Shown in pieces: positions 26,905-35,207 of a DNA stretch of 64,000 nucleotides. Each line of letters starts with the position of its first letter. Position 1 is the stretch's first letter. The position numbers and the translations under genes are program-made. Source of the stretch: Siminovitchia thermophila (GTDB lineage: Bacteria; Bacillota; Bacilli; Bacillales; Bacillaceae_C). The notes under the pieces were generated by a model that searched no databases, was not told the origin of the DNA, and saw nothing but the letters and a program-made list of their open reading frames with translations. The DNA lies in contig NZ_JAFBFH010000008.1 in the NCBI RefSeq assembly GCF_016909185.1, positions 62,001 through 126,000 on the forward strand, in the 5' to 3' direction.

Positions 26905-28080
26905 TTACTGAACGGCTGTTGCTGAACTTGATGCCGTATATTCTATTAAATCGCTCTTTTCCGGTTTAAAAATCTCAAAAGCAACGTCTCTTTGATAACG
27001 ATTTTGTTTTTTCGCTTCCGTAAACAAGCGGGACACATTTTTCCGGCACAGTCTCTCAATATCATCTATCACCGCTTGCGGATTTGGTTCTACCAAACCA
27101 AAAATAACAGCGTCATAGGAACGGATTGCCCCCAGGTTGGCGACAAAGTCATTGACAATATCAATTCCTCTTTCTTTAATGATCTTGTCTCCCTCAGCTG
27201 AAATCGGAATATTCGCTGCTTCCACAATCAAGCTTGCTTTTACTTTTTCAGCATTGGATGCATTGATGACATCCTCCAGCGCACACGGAATTAAAATATC
27301 GCAGTCGACATCAAGCCATTCCGTGTTCGGTCTTACTTCATAATTTGCTTCAAAATAATCCCGATCCATTTCTCCGTAAGCATTTTTATGGTCGATCAGC
27401 TTTTGAACATCCAAGCCTTCCTTACACGTTACAAGCAAATTGGCATCTGAAATACCGACGACTTTATATCCCATTTGAGACATTTTCAATGCACAGCTTG
27501 CACCTACGCAGCCGAATCCTTGAATGACCACTCTCGCGCCGTCTTTCCCATGTTTAAATTTCCAGGCTTCATCCGCAGAAAATGCGACACCATAGCCAGT
27601 CACAACATCATTTACAAGCAGCCCGTCCACTTTTTTTGTTAATAGGTCATCATAATCTTTTATCCCTTGTAATACTGCCGGGTCTTGCTTCATTGACTGC
27701 GTGAGAGGAATATCAATACCGAATTCATGGAAGATATTCAAAACATCTTCATATTTTGTTCCTAAATCACTTCCCAAAGATACACCGTTATCTATATAAG
27801 GCATCATCGCAATCAAAAATCTTCTTAACACATCGTACGCGTCCGGCGCTTTGTAATCATAGGAAATACCTGCTTTACAACCTCCGGTCGTTTTAGATTC
27901 GCTCGCTACGTATTTATAAGCCATTGCTTCAGCGAGTCTTTCTACTTCTTCTTTTGTCACAGACGGGTGCATTCTCGTCCCGCCACCTGTGTAGCCTTTC
28001 ACAAAGTTATGGACGACTAGCCAGCCTTTCGCATCTGTCTCTGTATCGTTCCACTCTACCACTAAATATGGTTTTAACAT
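26905..28080 (-). CDS. Glu/Leu/Phe/Val dehydrogenase family protein, divergent
   Basis: This 391-aa protein has the N-terminal catalytic and C-terminal Rossmann domains of amino acid dehydrogenases. The motif GGCKAGISYD (about 70-79) carries the catalytic lysine but departs from the usual GGAKGGI..DP form. VVIQGFGCVGASCALKM is the NAD-binding turn, and CALEDVINASNA matches the conserved PCA...T segment. The unusual active-site motif makes glutamate dehydrogenase assignment unsafe; it may act on leucine, phenylalanine or another amino acid. The ATG at 28080 is preceded by GGAGGG 8 bases upstream. It heads four same-strand genes for uptake and degradation. Confidence 0.82.
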   Translation of the reverse strand: MLKPYLVVEWNDTETDAKGWLVVHNFVKGYTGGGTRMHPSVTKEEVERLAEAMAYKYVASESKTTGGCKAGISYDYKAPDAYDVLRRFLIAMMPYIDNGVSLGSDLGTKYEDVLNIFHEFGIDIPLTQSMKQDPAVLQGIKDYDDLLTKKVDGLLVNDVVTGYGVAFSADEAWKFKHGKDGARVVIQGFGCVGASCALKMSQMGYKVVGISDANLLVTCKEGLDVQKLIDHKNAYGEMDRDYFEANYEVRPNTEWLDVDCDILIPCALEDVINASNAEKVKASLIVEAANIPISAEGDKIIKERGIDIVNDFVANLGAIRSYDAVIFGLVEPNPQAVIDDIERLCRKNVSRLFTEAKKQNRYQRDVAFEIFKPEKSDLIEYTASSSATAVQ

Positions 28081-28276
28081 CTGGGTGTCCCTCCTATAAA
28101 CAATCTGCAACATCTAGATGCATTTATGACCCACTTGCCATTTTTAAATATAGCAAGAAGGGTCCCTATATTAAGTGTAACGCTTCTAGTCATTGAAGGC
28201 TACCGCACTCAACGCTTGATTATCATACCTATACAGTTGATAAACTTGATTATAGGGCTCCCATATGGCATAACCT

Positions 28277-28701
28277 CTATATTTCACCCATTTCCTCTCT
28301 ATAACGCTCGTGGAAAAACTTGATAGCGTATTCATTCGGAGAATAGCCCCCGCAGTCAAATGCTTTCGTATCAAACCATTGTTGCAAAAACTCCACCAAT
28401 TCAAAATCTTCTTTGCCTACCTGGTCCACAAATCTGATCAGTTCCTCTTGCTCCGCAGTGATGTGAGCATTCTTAAAATATAACTGTAAATGGCCAGGGT
28501 CTTATCCGTGGCTTGTTGTCATATTGCCATCTTCTCCTAGATACATACCGATCTTCCAGTTGGGCCATACCCAGTAAAAATGCGACCATTCTTCGATGAG
28601 AAATGGTGCGCAAGTCTTATAAAATCAATCGCAGCTCTCGCCGGGTCACAAAAGACTTGTTGATCGGCCAAACGCTGACCGCCAAATGAATGAGGGAACA
28701 T
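28277..28701 (-). pseudogene. Frameshifted gene of unknown family
   Basis: Protein-like sequence jumps between frames across this stretch. It includes YDPVSPYNVPSFIWRSAFG, then EEWSHFYWVWPNWKIGMYLG, then HITAEQEELIRFVDQVGKED and FLQQWFDTKAFDCGGYSPNE, ending at a TAG at 28277. The pieces follow in the order expected of one protein of about 140 residues, but two or more frameshifts and a stop break it. I do not recognise the family. The gene is dead or carries sequence errors. Confidence 0.55.
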
Positions 28702-28732
28702 TGTAAGGACTTACAGGATCATAGGTAAAATA

Positions 28733-28774
28733 AAAAAACGGAAAGCCTACATTTATGTAAGGTTTTTCCGTTTT
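28733..28774 (-). terminator. Terminator of the GerP-like cluster
   Basis: AAAACGGAAAAACCTTAC pairs with GTAGGCTTTCCGTTTT (one bulge), followed by TTTATTTTACC on the minus strand, about 100 bases after the last gene of the spore-protein cluster. Confidence 0.75.
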
Positions 28775-28875
28775 ACCCCCTATTCGTCTATTGTTTCATT
28801 TAATCAAATGTTTGATTAAGACATCCCCCTTCAAAAAGAAAAAAGCCGGGACTGCTGTTGTGTCTTAGAAATCTC

Positions 28876-29532
28876 TTATTCCGATTTTTTTGCTCCTTCA
28901 CTAGGCTTTTCTGCGTCTTGCCTGTTTAGCCCTTTGAGCTTTTCCATCGTTTGATGAAACTTATCTGCTTTCTCTGTCCATTTATCAAGATATTCACTGG
29001 GATTCGAGCTGTTTTCAAAAGTGGCACCGATATTTAGTTGCCCACTTAAATCTTTGATGCCAAGATTTCCCAAGTTATTCACCTGTTCGTACTTATCAAC
29101 AAACAATTTATCCACCTTGATCTCTTGGTACACAATCGGCGTCTCCTGCTCTCTCTTGTCCCTTCCCTTCATCTTGTTTTCTTCCATCCACTGATCGTAC
29201 ATTGTCAAATAGTCCCCTAACCATTTTTCATAAAAAGAAACACGCTTCTCCATTTTGGAAATTCTTTTTGACAATCCTTCCAACGAATGCCGTATCGGTT
29301 TCAATTCTCCTTTGATGGCCTCCTCTATAAACAATAAGAGTTTTTTTTCCAAATCTTTCTCTATTTTTTGATTTGCCAAAGGAGCCGATCCTTTGTCCGC
29401 CCGCAAAGCCTCCACATGATCTTCGATCACTTCCAACTTCTTCACTTGTTTTTCGAGCGCTCTGATTTTTTGAAAAATGTCCTCCGGGAAGTGATTTTTA
29501 AGTTCTTTTCTTCTAAAGGGCATAACATGCAT
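28876..29532 (-). CDS. GerPC-like coiled-coil spore protein
   Basis: This protein of about 218 aa is mostly coiled coil. The helical segment (about 15-105) holds heptads such as KIRALEKQVKKLEVIEDHVE. The C-terminal part contains VDKLFVDKYEQVNNLGNLGI followed by KDLSGQLNIGAT, matching the end of the GerPC family, which closes with a similar repeat and LNIG motif. GerPC is a cytosol/coat-permeability protein required for germinants to reach inner spore receptors. It is the last gene of a cluster with three GerPA/PF-like genes. The start is uncertain (ATG at 29532 or 29523), because the only purine site AAGG is weakly placed. Confidence 0.65.
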   Translation of the reverse strand: MHVMPFRRKELKNHFPEDIFQKIRALEKQVKKLEVIEDHVEALRADKGSAPLANQKIEKDLEKKLLLFIEEAIKGELKPIRHSLEGLSKRISKMEKRVSFYEKWLGDYLTMYDQWMEENKMKGRDKREQETPIVYQEIKVDKLFVDKYEQVNNLGNLGIKDLSGQLNIGATFENSSNPSEYLDKWTEKADKFHQTMEKLKGLNRQDAEKPSEGAKKSE

Positions 29533-29556
29533 CACACCTTACGATAAAATGTTGAC

Positions 29557-30024
29557 TTACCGAATCATGATGTTCTCTTCCCTTGTATATTTTCGTGCGT
29601 AGGATATAGTAAGGAGTCCATTTTTAAATCGGGCATAGATGTCTTTACTGTCGACAGGCTCCGGCAAATCAATATTTCTTTGAAATTCTCCATATTTTCG
29701 TTCATTCAAGACAGAAGCCCCATTGATCATGGGTGGCTGCAATACTCCTTTGACAGAAAGCTTACTGCCCGAAACGGACAGGGCAATATCCTCTTTTAAA
29801 GCACCAGGAATCTCCATTAATACAACGACATCCGTTTCCGTTACATAAATATCCGTTTTCGGGTATTTTTTTGGATCAGATTTGTTTTTTGATTGTAAAG
29901 GATGTACTTCAGACGTCTCCTCATCTTCATCAAAGGAATTGCCATCGAAAATTGTTTCCCAAAACTTCCCATTTTGATATTTTTGTGTAATTTCCATCCA
30001 TTGTTTTATTTTTTCAAAGTCCAT
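29557..30024 (-). CDS. Hsp20/alpha-crystallin-like spore protein
   Basis: This 155-aa protein contains an alpha-crystallin domain at about residues 57-150. TDIYVTETDVVVLMEIPGAL matches the start of the domain, followed by KLSVKGVLQPP and FQRNIDLPEPVDSKDIYARF with the final GLLTISYARK. The N-terminal 50 residues are polar and variable. Small heat-shock-like proteins of this kind include coat protein CotM/CotP, and position inside a gerP-like cluster suggests a coat role rather than general stress. GGGGGG lies upstream of the ATG. It lies 21 bases from the coiled-coil gene and 49 bases from the second Hsp20-like gene. Confidence 0.75.
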   Translation of the reverse strand: MDFEKIKQWMEITQKYQNGKFWETIFDGNSFDEDEETSEVHPLQSKNKSDPKKYPKTDIYVTETDVVVLMEIPGALKEDIALSVSGSKLSVKGVLQPPMINGASVLNERKYGEFQRNIDLPEPVDSKDIYARFKNGLLTISYARKYTREENIMIR

Positions 30025-30072
30025 TTGTTTGTCCCCCCTTTATTGCTCAAAACAAAATACAAAGAACTGCTC

Positions 30073-30540
30073 CTAATCCAATGTCGGGACAGCTACCTCT
30101 GTAAATTGGGGATCGATTCTTTTTTTCATTTTGATTTGCAAATGATGGTCACGATATTCCGAAACAGATTCCTTCATTCGCACCGGAGAAGGCAGGGAAA
30201 TGATATGCCGGTCATCTGAAGAGGGCATCCCTTCAATGACAAGCTCGTTGGAACTATGATAAATTTTCACATTGGGAAGTACAGATTCATCCTTGACAAA
30301 CACTCGAACGTAAACGTGATCATTGCTTTCAAAAGTGGATGCCTGGAGTGTCCCATTCGCTTGCTCCGGTCTTTCTTCTTCAACTTCGTGCACGCTTCCC
30401 ATCATCTTTGCATTTTTGATAGATGAGGAGATGGACTGCTCAACCATTTCTTGAACAAACTTTTGAATGTCATTGTTTAAATATGATTGTGTCAGCCATT
30501 TTGGCAGTCCACCTTTAGATAGAAACGGAAATGGAAGCAT
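30073..30540 (-). CDS. Divergent Hsp20-like protein, probable spore coat component
   Basis: This 155-aa protein has a basic, hydrophobic N-terminus (PFPFLSKGGLPKWLTQSYL) and a C-terminal half (about 65-150) with the strand pattern of an alpha-crystallin domain: HVYVRVFVKDESVLPNVKIY, then NELVIEG and LQIKMKK. Similarity to Hsp20 is weaker than for its neighbour, and no canonical A-x-x-x-n-G-v-L motif is present. The ATG at 30540 is chosen because GGGGAG lies 7 bases upstream; a TTG at 30546 abuts that site. It is co-oriented between GerPA/PF-like genes and the clear Hsp20 gene. Confidence 0.65.
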   Translation of the reverse strand: MLPFPFLSKGGLPKWLTQSYLNNDIQKFVQEMVEQSISSSIKNAKMMGSVHEVEEERPEQANGTLQASTFESNDHVYVRVFVKDESVLPNVKIYHSSNELVIEGMPSSDDRHIISLPSPVRMKESVSEYRDHHLQIKMKKRIDPQFTEVAVPTLD

Positions 30541-30560
30541 GGTCAATCTCCCCTAATTGT

Positions 30561-30803
30561 CTAAAATTGATTGCTGATCGGGAACGATGGAGTGGCTATT
30601 TGATCTTGGTCGCTTATATCGGTGTCAATGCTGCCGTTGCCCATTAAGGAAGTGGAAGGAGACAAATCACCCAGAGAAAGGTTGGCTCCTATAAACTTTG
30701 TATTGGCGGTATGGCTGTTTTGGATGACTGCTCCAATATCCAAGTTCCCGTTTTTGGTAATTCCATTGGTTTTCATTGTGAGAATATTTATAAAGTAAGG
30801 CAT
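30561..30803 (-). CDS. GerPA/GerPF-family spore protein, paralogue 3
   Basis: This 80-aa protein has the family pattern: a short hydrophobic start (PYFINILTMKTNGITKNG), then NLDIGAVIQNSHTANTKFIG and GANLSLGDLSPSTSLMGNGS, with a hydrophilic acidic end. GerPA/GerPF proteins are small spore components needed for passage of germinants through the coat. AAAGGAG lies about 7 bases before the ATG. The shared NIG...NSHTANTK core ties it to the next two genes, so the three are paralogues produced by duplication within one operon. Confidence 0.75.
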   Translation of the reverse strand: MPYFINILTMKTNGITKNGNLDIGAVIQNSHTANTKFIGANLSLGDLSPSTSLMGNGSIDTDISDQDQIATPSFPISNQF

Positions 30804-30830
30804 TTTTTACTCCTTTCTTAGAAGCGTTCA

Positions 30831-31073
30831 TTAAAGCTGATTAGCGTTCACATTGGCTGGAGTTGCGATGTCCCCCTGGTCATTTCCATCAGGATCGATG
30901 AACACATTTTCCATGCCCGAAGTTGTCGGAGAAATATCCCCGTACGAGGAATTGACCCCTTGCGATTTGGTGTTGGCTGAATGTGAATTATGCAGAGCAT
31001 CACCAATGTTTAGAGAACCGTTGTTGGAAATATTGTTAATTTTAATGCTGTATATATTTATGTTTGAGGGCAT
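30831..31073 (-). CDS. GerPA/GerPF-family spore protein, paralogue 2
   Basis: This 80-aa protein starts PSNINIYSIKINNISNNG and continues with SLNIGDALHNSHSANTKSQG, the GerPA/PF signature, then an acidic tail with DPDGNDQGDIATPANVN. The ATG at 31073 has GGGAGGAGAG directly upstream; a longer in-frame start lacks a site. Spacing to paralogue 3 is 27 bases, so they are co-transcribed. A coat or spore-surface location is inferred from the family. Confidence 0.75.
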   Translation of the reverse strand: MPSNINIYSIKINNISNNGSLNIGDALHNSHSANTKSQGVNSSYGDISPTTSGMENVFIDPDGNDQGDIATPANVNANQL

Positions 31074-31142
31074 ACTCTCTCCTCCCAACTCGTCGTTGTT
31101 TATATATATGCCCATTTTCCACGTTTGGTTAAAGTTCGCTCC

Positions 31143-31358
31143 TTATTCCCCTTTGCCGTTTTTCCCTCGGCTAACGCCGATTGCCGTCGTTTGCTTATTC
31201 AGATCAATGACATGAGAACAATCGCCGAATGAAAAACAAACCCCGGCAATCTTGGTATTTGCAGTATGGCTGCTTTGAACTGTCGCTCCAAAATTAATGT
31301 TTCCGTTTTGGGCGATGATATTTGTTTTCATGTTATGAATCGTTTTTACCATTTTCAA
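31143..31358 (-). CDS. GerPA/GerPF-family spore protein, paralogue 1
   Basis: This 71-aa protein is the first gene of the cluster. Its N-terminal part (KTIHNMKTNIIAQNG) and INFGATVQSSHTANTKIAG match paralogues 2 and 3, whereas the C-terminus is basic and contains two cysteines (GVCFSFGDCSHV), unlike the others. The TTG at 31358 has GAGG 8 bases upstream; an ATG two codons downstream is the alternative. A sporulation-type -10 element lies about 50 bases upstream. Confidence 0.7.
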   Translation of the reverse strand: MKMVKTIHNMKTNIIAQNGNINFGATVQSSHTANTKIAGVCFSFGDCSHVIDLNKQTTAIGVSRGKNGKGE

Positions 31359-31406
31359 AGCTGTCACCTCTCATCAAATGAATTGGCGCTGAAGCTTTCC
31401 TCCCCA

Positions 31407-31415
31407 TATTATATG
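31407..31415 (-). promoter_or_regulatory. Possible sigma-E/sigma-K -10 element
   Basis: Read on the minus strand, CATATAATA matches the CATANNNTA consensus used by the mother-cell sporulation sigma factors SigE and SigK. It is placed to start the GerP-like cluster. No clear -35 is visible, so the assignment is tentative. Confidence 0.35.
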
Positions 31416-31609
31416 TTGCGGGCTTGCCTTGCTCCATGGCATACGCCTATTTGCAAGCCTGTTCTCATCTAGTCTTTTGAAAAAAAAAAAGCAAGACTTT
31501 GGATACGCGACTAATTAACCAAATATTCTTACAGTATTTTTATCATTTATTCATGAAGGCTTTATCATTACTTCTTATAATAGAGTTGAAAATGAAGGGA
31601 GTGAGTGAT

Positions 31610-32461
31610 TTGAAGAAGTTTTTTTCCATCGTTTTAATGTCAAGCCTCGCCATGGGAATGTATACAGCTCCAGCACTTGCGGCACAGGAGGGCCCTATTT
31701 CAAAACAACAGCAGCTTAAAATGATTAATGTGGCGCATCGGGGGGCATCGGGCCATGCACCGGAAAATACGATGGCCGCGTTTCAAAAAGGTGTAGACAT
31801 GAAGGCTGATTACATAGAAATTGACGTCCAAATGTCAAAGGACGGCGAACTAGTCATTATGCATGATACAACGGTAGACCGGACCACGAATGGAACGGGT
31901 GCTGTGAAAGATCTTACATTGGAAGAAATGAAACAATTAGATGCAGGAAGCTGGTTCAGTGAAAAATTTGCAGGTGAAAAAATTCCGACCTTTGAGGAAG
32001 TACTTGATGAGTTCCGTGGAAAAACCGGCATTTTGATTGAGCTTAAATCACCTGAACGATATCCCGGGATCGAAGAGAAGGTAGCGAAAGCTTTGATTGA
32101 ACGAAATATGCATAAGCCAAACAATAAAAAGATGGTCATTCAGTCTTTTCATCATGAATCCATCGAAACCTCCAAAGAGCTTCTGCCGCTTTTACCCCAT
32201 GGTGTGTTATTAGGCGGCGGATGGGCAGGCGTTACAGATGAACAGCTTGCGGACTTTGCGGCATATGCCGATTATTTTAACCCGACGATCAGTATTGTGA
32301 CACCGGAGCTTATAGACCGCGTTCATGCCGTCGGAATGAAAATGTATCCATACACTTCCAGATCGCAGGAGCAAGCTTACGAATTGTTCTCACTGAATGT
32401 TGATGGAATCATTACCGACTATCCTGAGCATGTTTATGACCATCCAGGAAAAAACCAATAA
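31610..32461 (+). CDS. glpQ: Secreted glycerophosphodiester phosphodiesterase
   Basis: The 283-aa precursor has a signal peptide (KKFFSIVLMSSLAMGMYTAP, cleaved near ALAAQ) followed by a GDPD TIM barrel. Catalytic and metal residues are recognisable in NVAHRGASGHAPENT, EIDVQMSKDGELVIMHD and GILIELKSPERYPG. The enzyme hydrolyses glycerophosphodiesters outside the cell and in bacilli may attack teichoic acid during phosphate shortage. The TTG at 31610 is preferred because AAGGGAG lies 8 bases upstream; the preceding in-frame ATG overlaps that site. A TATAAT at 31576-31581 may be its -10. The gene symbol is by family and is not proven. Confidence 0.88.
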   Translation: MKKFFSIVLMSSLAMGMYTAPALAAQEGPISKQQQLKMINVAHRGASGHAPENTMAAFQKGVDMKADYIEIDVQMSKDGELVIMHDTTVDRTTNGTGAVKDLTLEEMKQLDAGSWFSEKFAGEKIPTFEEVLDEFRGKTGILIELKSPERYPGIEEKVAKALIERNMHKPNNKKMVIQSFHHESIETSKELLPLLPHGVLLGGGWAGVTDEQLADFAAYADYFNPTISIVTPELIDRVHAVGMKMYPYTSRSQEQAYELFSLNVDGIITDYPEHVYDHPGKNQ

Positions 32462-32470
32462 TTCCCACAA

Positions 32471-32498
32471 AGAGAGTGGCATCTACATGCTGCTCTCT
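32471..32498 (+). terminator. Weak hairpin after the phosphodiesterase gene
   Basis: AGAGAGTGGCA pairs with TGCTGCTCTCT with a G-U pair. It lacks a long T tract and may be a weak terminator. Confidence 0.35.
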
Positions 32499-32649
32499 TA
32501 CACATTGTTAAAAAACAACTAACCCCACGGGTCCTCCCTCCCTATCCGCCTTCACACCTTTTTACAAAACCTGATCACTGGCGCTTACTCCATACCAATT
32601 TTTCCATTTAATAAAAGGCATATATGGAAAGTGTGAATGTCAAAACCAA

Positions 32650-32711
32650 TTGACTTCATAACCGAAGTGATGTAACATATAAATTACATAAGTAATATAT
32701 ATATTACATCA
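32650..32711 (+). promoter_or_regulatory. Promoter with ATGTAA operator repeats
   Basis: A -35 TTGACT (32650-32655) and -10 TAACAT (32673-32678) are 17 bases apart. They are overlapped by ATGTAA-N8-TTACAT (32670-32689). A perfect 16-base palindrome GTAATATATATATTAC (32692-32707) follows. TGATGTAA and TTACATCA bound the whole block. The position over the start site fits autoregulation by the XRE protein encoded just downstream. Confidence 0.55.
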
Positions 32712-32733
32712 GGCAATGAATGTAGGTGATACA

Positions 32734-32934
32734 TTGAACAACAGAGTGAAGTTGGCGAGATTAGAAAAATCCATGACACAAATCCAGTTGGCAAAAAAAG
32801 TGAAAGTCACAAGGCAGACGATTGGATTGATCGAAAAAGGCGAATATAATCCAAGCCTGCAACTTTGTATTGCCATTGCCAAAGCATTGGAAAAAACATT
32901 GGATGAATTATTTTGGGAGGTTGAGTCACATTGA
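32734..32934 (+). CDS. XRE-family transcriptional regulator, short YgzD-like form
   Basis: This protein of about 66 aa consists of one helix-turn-helix domain ([20 protein letters not shown], then [17 protein letters not shown]). Members of this short class often pair with a small membrane protein, as here. The start is set at TTG 32734 with AGGTGA upstream, matching the usual NNRVK start of the family; an ATG at 32716 in frame is possible. Its last codon overlaps the start of the next gene (TTGA), so the two are translationally coupled. It probably represses its own palindromic promoter. Confidence 0.75.
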   Translation: MNNRVKLARLEKSMTQIQLAKKVKVTRQTIGLIEKGEYNPSLQLCIAIAKALEKTLDELFWEVESH

Positions 32935-33398
32935 TTACATCATGGTTAACGTTTTTTCTGCCGAAAGATGAATACAAACGCTTGAAAATAGTCTACTTTA
33001 TGGCTGAAGCAGCTGTCACCTCGATGATACTTTTCGGTGCCATTGCCTTTATAGAACTATTGTCTATCTGGCATTTTGACGCTAACATCCTTTGGGGATT
33101 AGGGTTCTGCACCCCGCTTCTTTATATAGCGACAAGGTATATGCTCTCTGGTATGGAATACGAAAATGTAGTAACGGCCAGACAGTTTCAAAGAGAAAGA
33201 AAAGCGTTGATTTACCAAACCTTTATTTTTGTTGTTATTTTTTTCATTTTATACATCTTGTTTATGGGAGTATCAACACTGAAGAAGCAGTTGGCGGATG
33301 TAATCGGACTCCTGATTACGGTCGGATTGGTTGCGTTTTTATCAAACTATATTTCATTAAAGCGATCCTACAAAAAGAACAAAGATTTATTAGACTAG
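32931..33398 (+). CDS. Small four-helix membrane protein paired with the XRE regulator
   Basis: This 155-aa protein has four predicted membrane helices (about 25-48, 52-70, 98-118 and 123-145) and a basic C-terminus (KRSYKKNKD). Translation begins at TTG overlapping the upstream stop, with GGGAGG 10 bases upstream inside the regulator gene. The arrangement of a short XRE protein followed by a membrane protein is common in Firmicutes, where the membrane partner may control the regulator. Function is unknown. Confidence 0.65.
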   Translation: MITSWLTFFLPKDEYKRLKIVYFMAEAAVTSMILFGAIAFIELLSIWHFDANILWGLGFCTPLLYIATRYMLSGMEYENVVTARQFQRERKALIYQTFIFVVIFFILYILFMGVSTLKKQLADVIGLLITVGLVAFLSNYISLKRSYKKNKDLLD

Positions 33399-33722
33399 GA
33401 ATAGCTCAGAACATTATGAAACCTCTTGGCTTCACTTTATTTTTCAAGCGATTTATCTAGTTGAAAAGCGAAGTGAAGCTTTCCCCTCAATTACAATTGT
33501 TCCCGCTTCCATTCCAATCTGGCACGAGGAGTCAAGCCGTGATGGGCCCGTTCCAAGTCCTTTCCCGCGTAATATGGCTGTTTTCCACGTCTTCATTCTC
33601 TCCCCCAAAAACATACTCCCTCTTTCACCTCCTACCGAAAATAGGTTATAATGAGCACGATGAAAAGGTAGAAAATTCATATTTTTTCATCGTTTCTACT
33701 ATAAAACAGAGGAGATGGTCAT
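33399..33722. other. Intergenic, no gene seen
   Basis: No coding frame is supported. A TATAAT-like box (GGTTATAATGAG, about 33644-33655) faces the decarboxylase gene on the plus strand. Confidence 0.35.
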
Positions 33723-35207
33723 TTGAATCATCATATAAAAACAAGTACATCTTTACATATGGAAGCCCCTCTTTATGAAATGCTTTGTTTATATGAGGAA
33801 CAGAACCGCACTTCATTACATGTACCAGGTCATAAGGATGGACGCGTCTTTGACGAAAATTCTTTAAAACATTTTTCCAATCTATTGTCTATCGATGCCA
33901 CTGAATCAAAAGGGATTGATGATCTGCATCATCCGTCAAATGCGATCAAAAAGGCGCAGCGTTTGGCTGCGGATGCGTTTGGAGCGGATCATACGTTCTT
34001 TCTTGTGGGAGGAAGTACGATAGGAAACGTCGGAATAGCGCTCTCCTTATGTCAGCCGGGAAACAAAATTCTTGTTCAACGCAATATGCATAAATCTGTA
34101 TTTCACGGTTTATTGTTGGCCGGGGCCGAGCCGATCTACATTGCTCCGGCAATGGAGTCCACCACAAAAGCAGCAATGGTGGCGGAACCATATTATATTG
34201 AACAGGCTTTAAAGAAATACCCTGATGTGAAAGGAGTGTGGATTACAAATCCAAATTATTATGGGATGAGTCAAGACCTTACCCAATTAGCGGCTATTTG
34301 TCATCAAGCCGGCGTACCATTCATTGTGGATGAAGCGCACGGCGCCCATTTTGGCCAAGCGGAAACAGTTCCGCCGTCCGCCCTCTCGAAAGGAGCCGAT
34401 TTGGTCATACAGTCTACGCATAAAATGTTAACCTCCATGCATATGACCTCCATGCTCCATATGAAAGGCCAGCTCGTTTCCCGTGAACGGTTGGCACAAG
34501 TACTCGGTATGATTCAGTCCACAAGCCCTTCATATCCGTTGCTTGCTTCCTTGGATGTTGCAAGACGCCATTTAGTAGAGCGCGGCAGGGAACAGTTAAA
34601 AGAAACCGTACAGCGTTTGGAAGACCGCAGAAAAACTCTTTCTGAGAATCTCAAAATACTTTCCATATGGGGAGGAAGTCAGGAAGTATATGCCAGAGAT
34701 CCTTTGAAGTGGATTGTCTCGTGTAAAAATGAACTTGTTTCCGGATATCAATTGCTGGACCTGTTTTATGAGCAAGGCGCAACCGCCGAAATGAGTGACC
34801 CACGCCATGTTGTTTTCTTGTTTTCGCTCCATGAAAAAGAAGGCGATATTGATAAAGTCGTATCCTCCATCAAAAAGGTTGATGAAACATTACAACATTG
34901 GTCTGAAAAAGCCAGACCGCCAAAAAAGGAATTGGTTTTTTTTGATCCAGAAGGCACTTTATATCAACCGAAGGTTTCCTTGCGGGACGCCTTTCATATG
35001 CCCCGCCGAAAAGCCGCTTTGGACGAGGCAGTCGGCTCCCTTTGCGGAGAAACAGTGCTTCCGTATCCTCCCGGCATCCCGCTCCTTACACCCGGAGAGG
35101 AAATCAACCAATCTCATATACAAACGATTAGACACCTTTATGCGATGGGCGCATATTTTCAAAGCCCTTCCGACGATACGATGGAATCCATCTACATCAT
35201 TGAATAG
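33723..35207 (+). CDS. Orn/Lys/Arg decarboxylase family protein (SpeA/YaaO-like)
   Basis: This 494-aa PLP enzyme of fold type I has GHKDG at 36-40, DEAHGAH (203-209) and the PLP-binding lysine K234 in STHKMLTSMH. The C-terminal domain has YPPGIPLLTPGE. Members decarboxylate arginine, lysine or ornithine to polyamine precursors; the exact substrate is not evident. In many bacilli the related yaaO gene is next to tmk, but that neighbourhood is absent. Translation starts at TTG 33723, with GAGGAG about 8 bases upstream. A possible promoter lies about 70 bases upstream. Confidence 0.87.
   Translation: MNHHIKTSTSLHMEAPLYEMLCLYEEQNRTSLHVPGHKDGRVFDENSLKHFSNLLSIDATESKGIDDLHHPSNAIKKAQRLAADAFGADHTFFLVGGSTIGNVGIALSLCQPGNKILVQRNMHKSVFHGLLLAGAEPIYIAPAMESTTKAAMVAEPYYIEQALKKYPDVKGVWITNPNYYGMSQDLTQLAAICHQAGVPFIVDEAHGAHFGQAETVPPSALSKGADLVIQSTHKMLTSMHMTSMLHMKGQLVSRERLAQVLGMIQSTSPSYPLLASLDVARRHLVERGREQLKETVQRLEDRRKTLSENLKILSIWGGSQEVYARDPLKWIVSCKNELVSGYQLLDLFYEQGATAEMSDPRHVVFLFSLHEKEGDIDKVVSSIKKVDETLQHWSEKARPPKKELVFFDPEGTLYQPKVSLRDAFHMPRRKAALDEAVGSLCGETVLPYPPGIPLLTPGEEINQSHIQTIRHLYAMGAYFQSPSDDTMESIYIIE

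Noticed and set aside
28186-28404. Intact 72-residue minus-strand gene
   Set aside because: The protein-like signal in this stretch lies in other frames and belongs to the broken gene at 28277-28701, so this frame is incidental.
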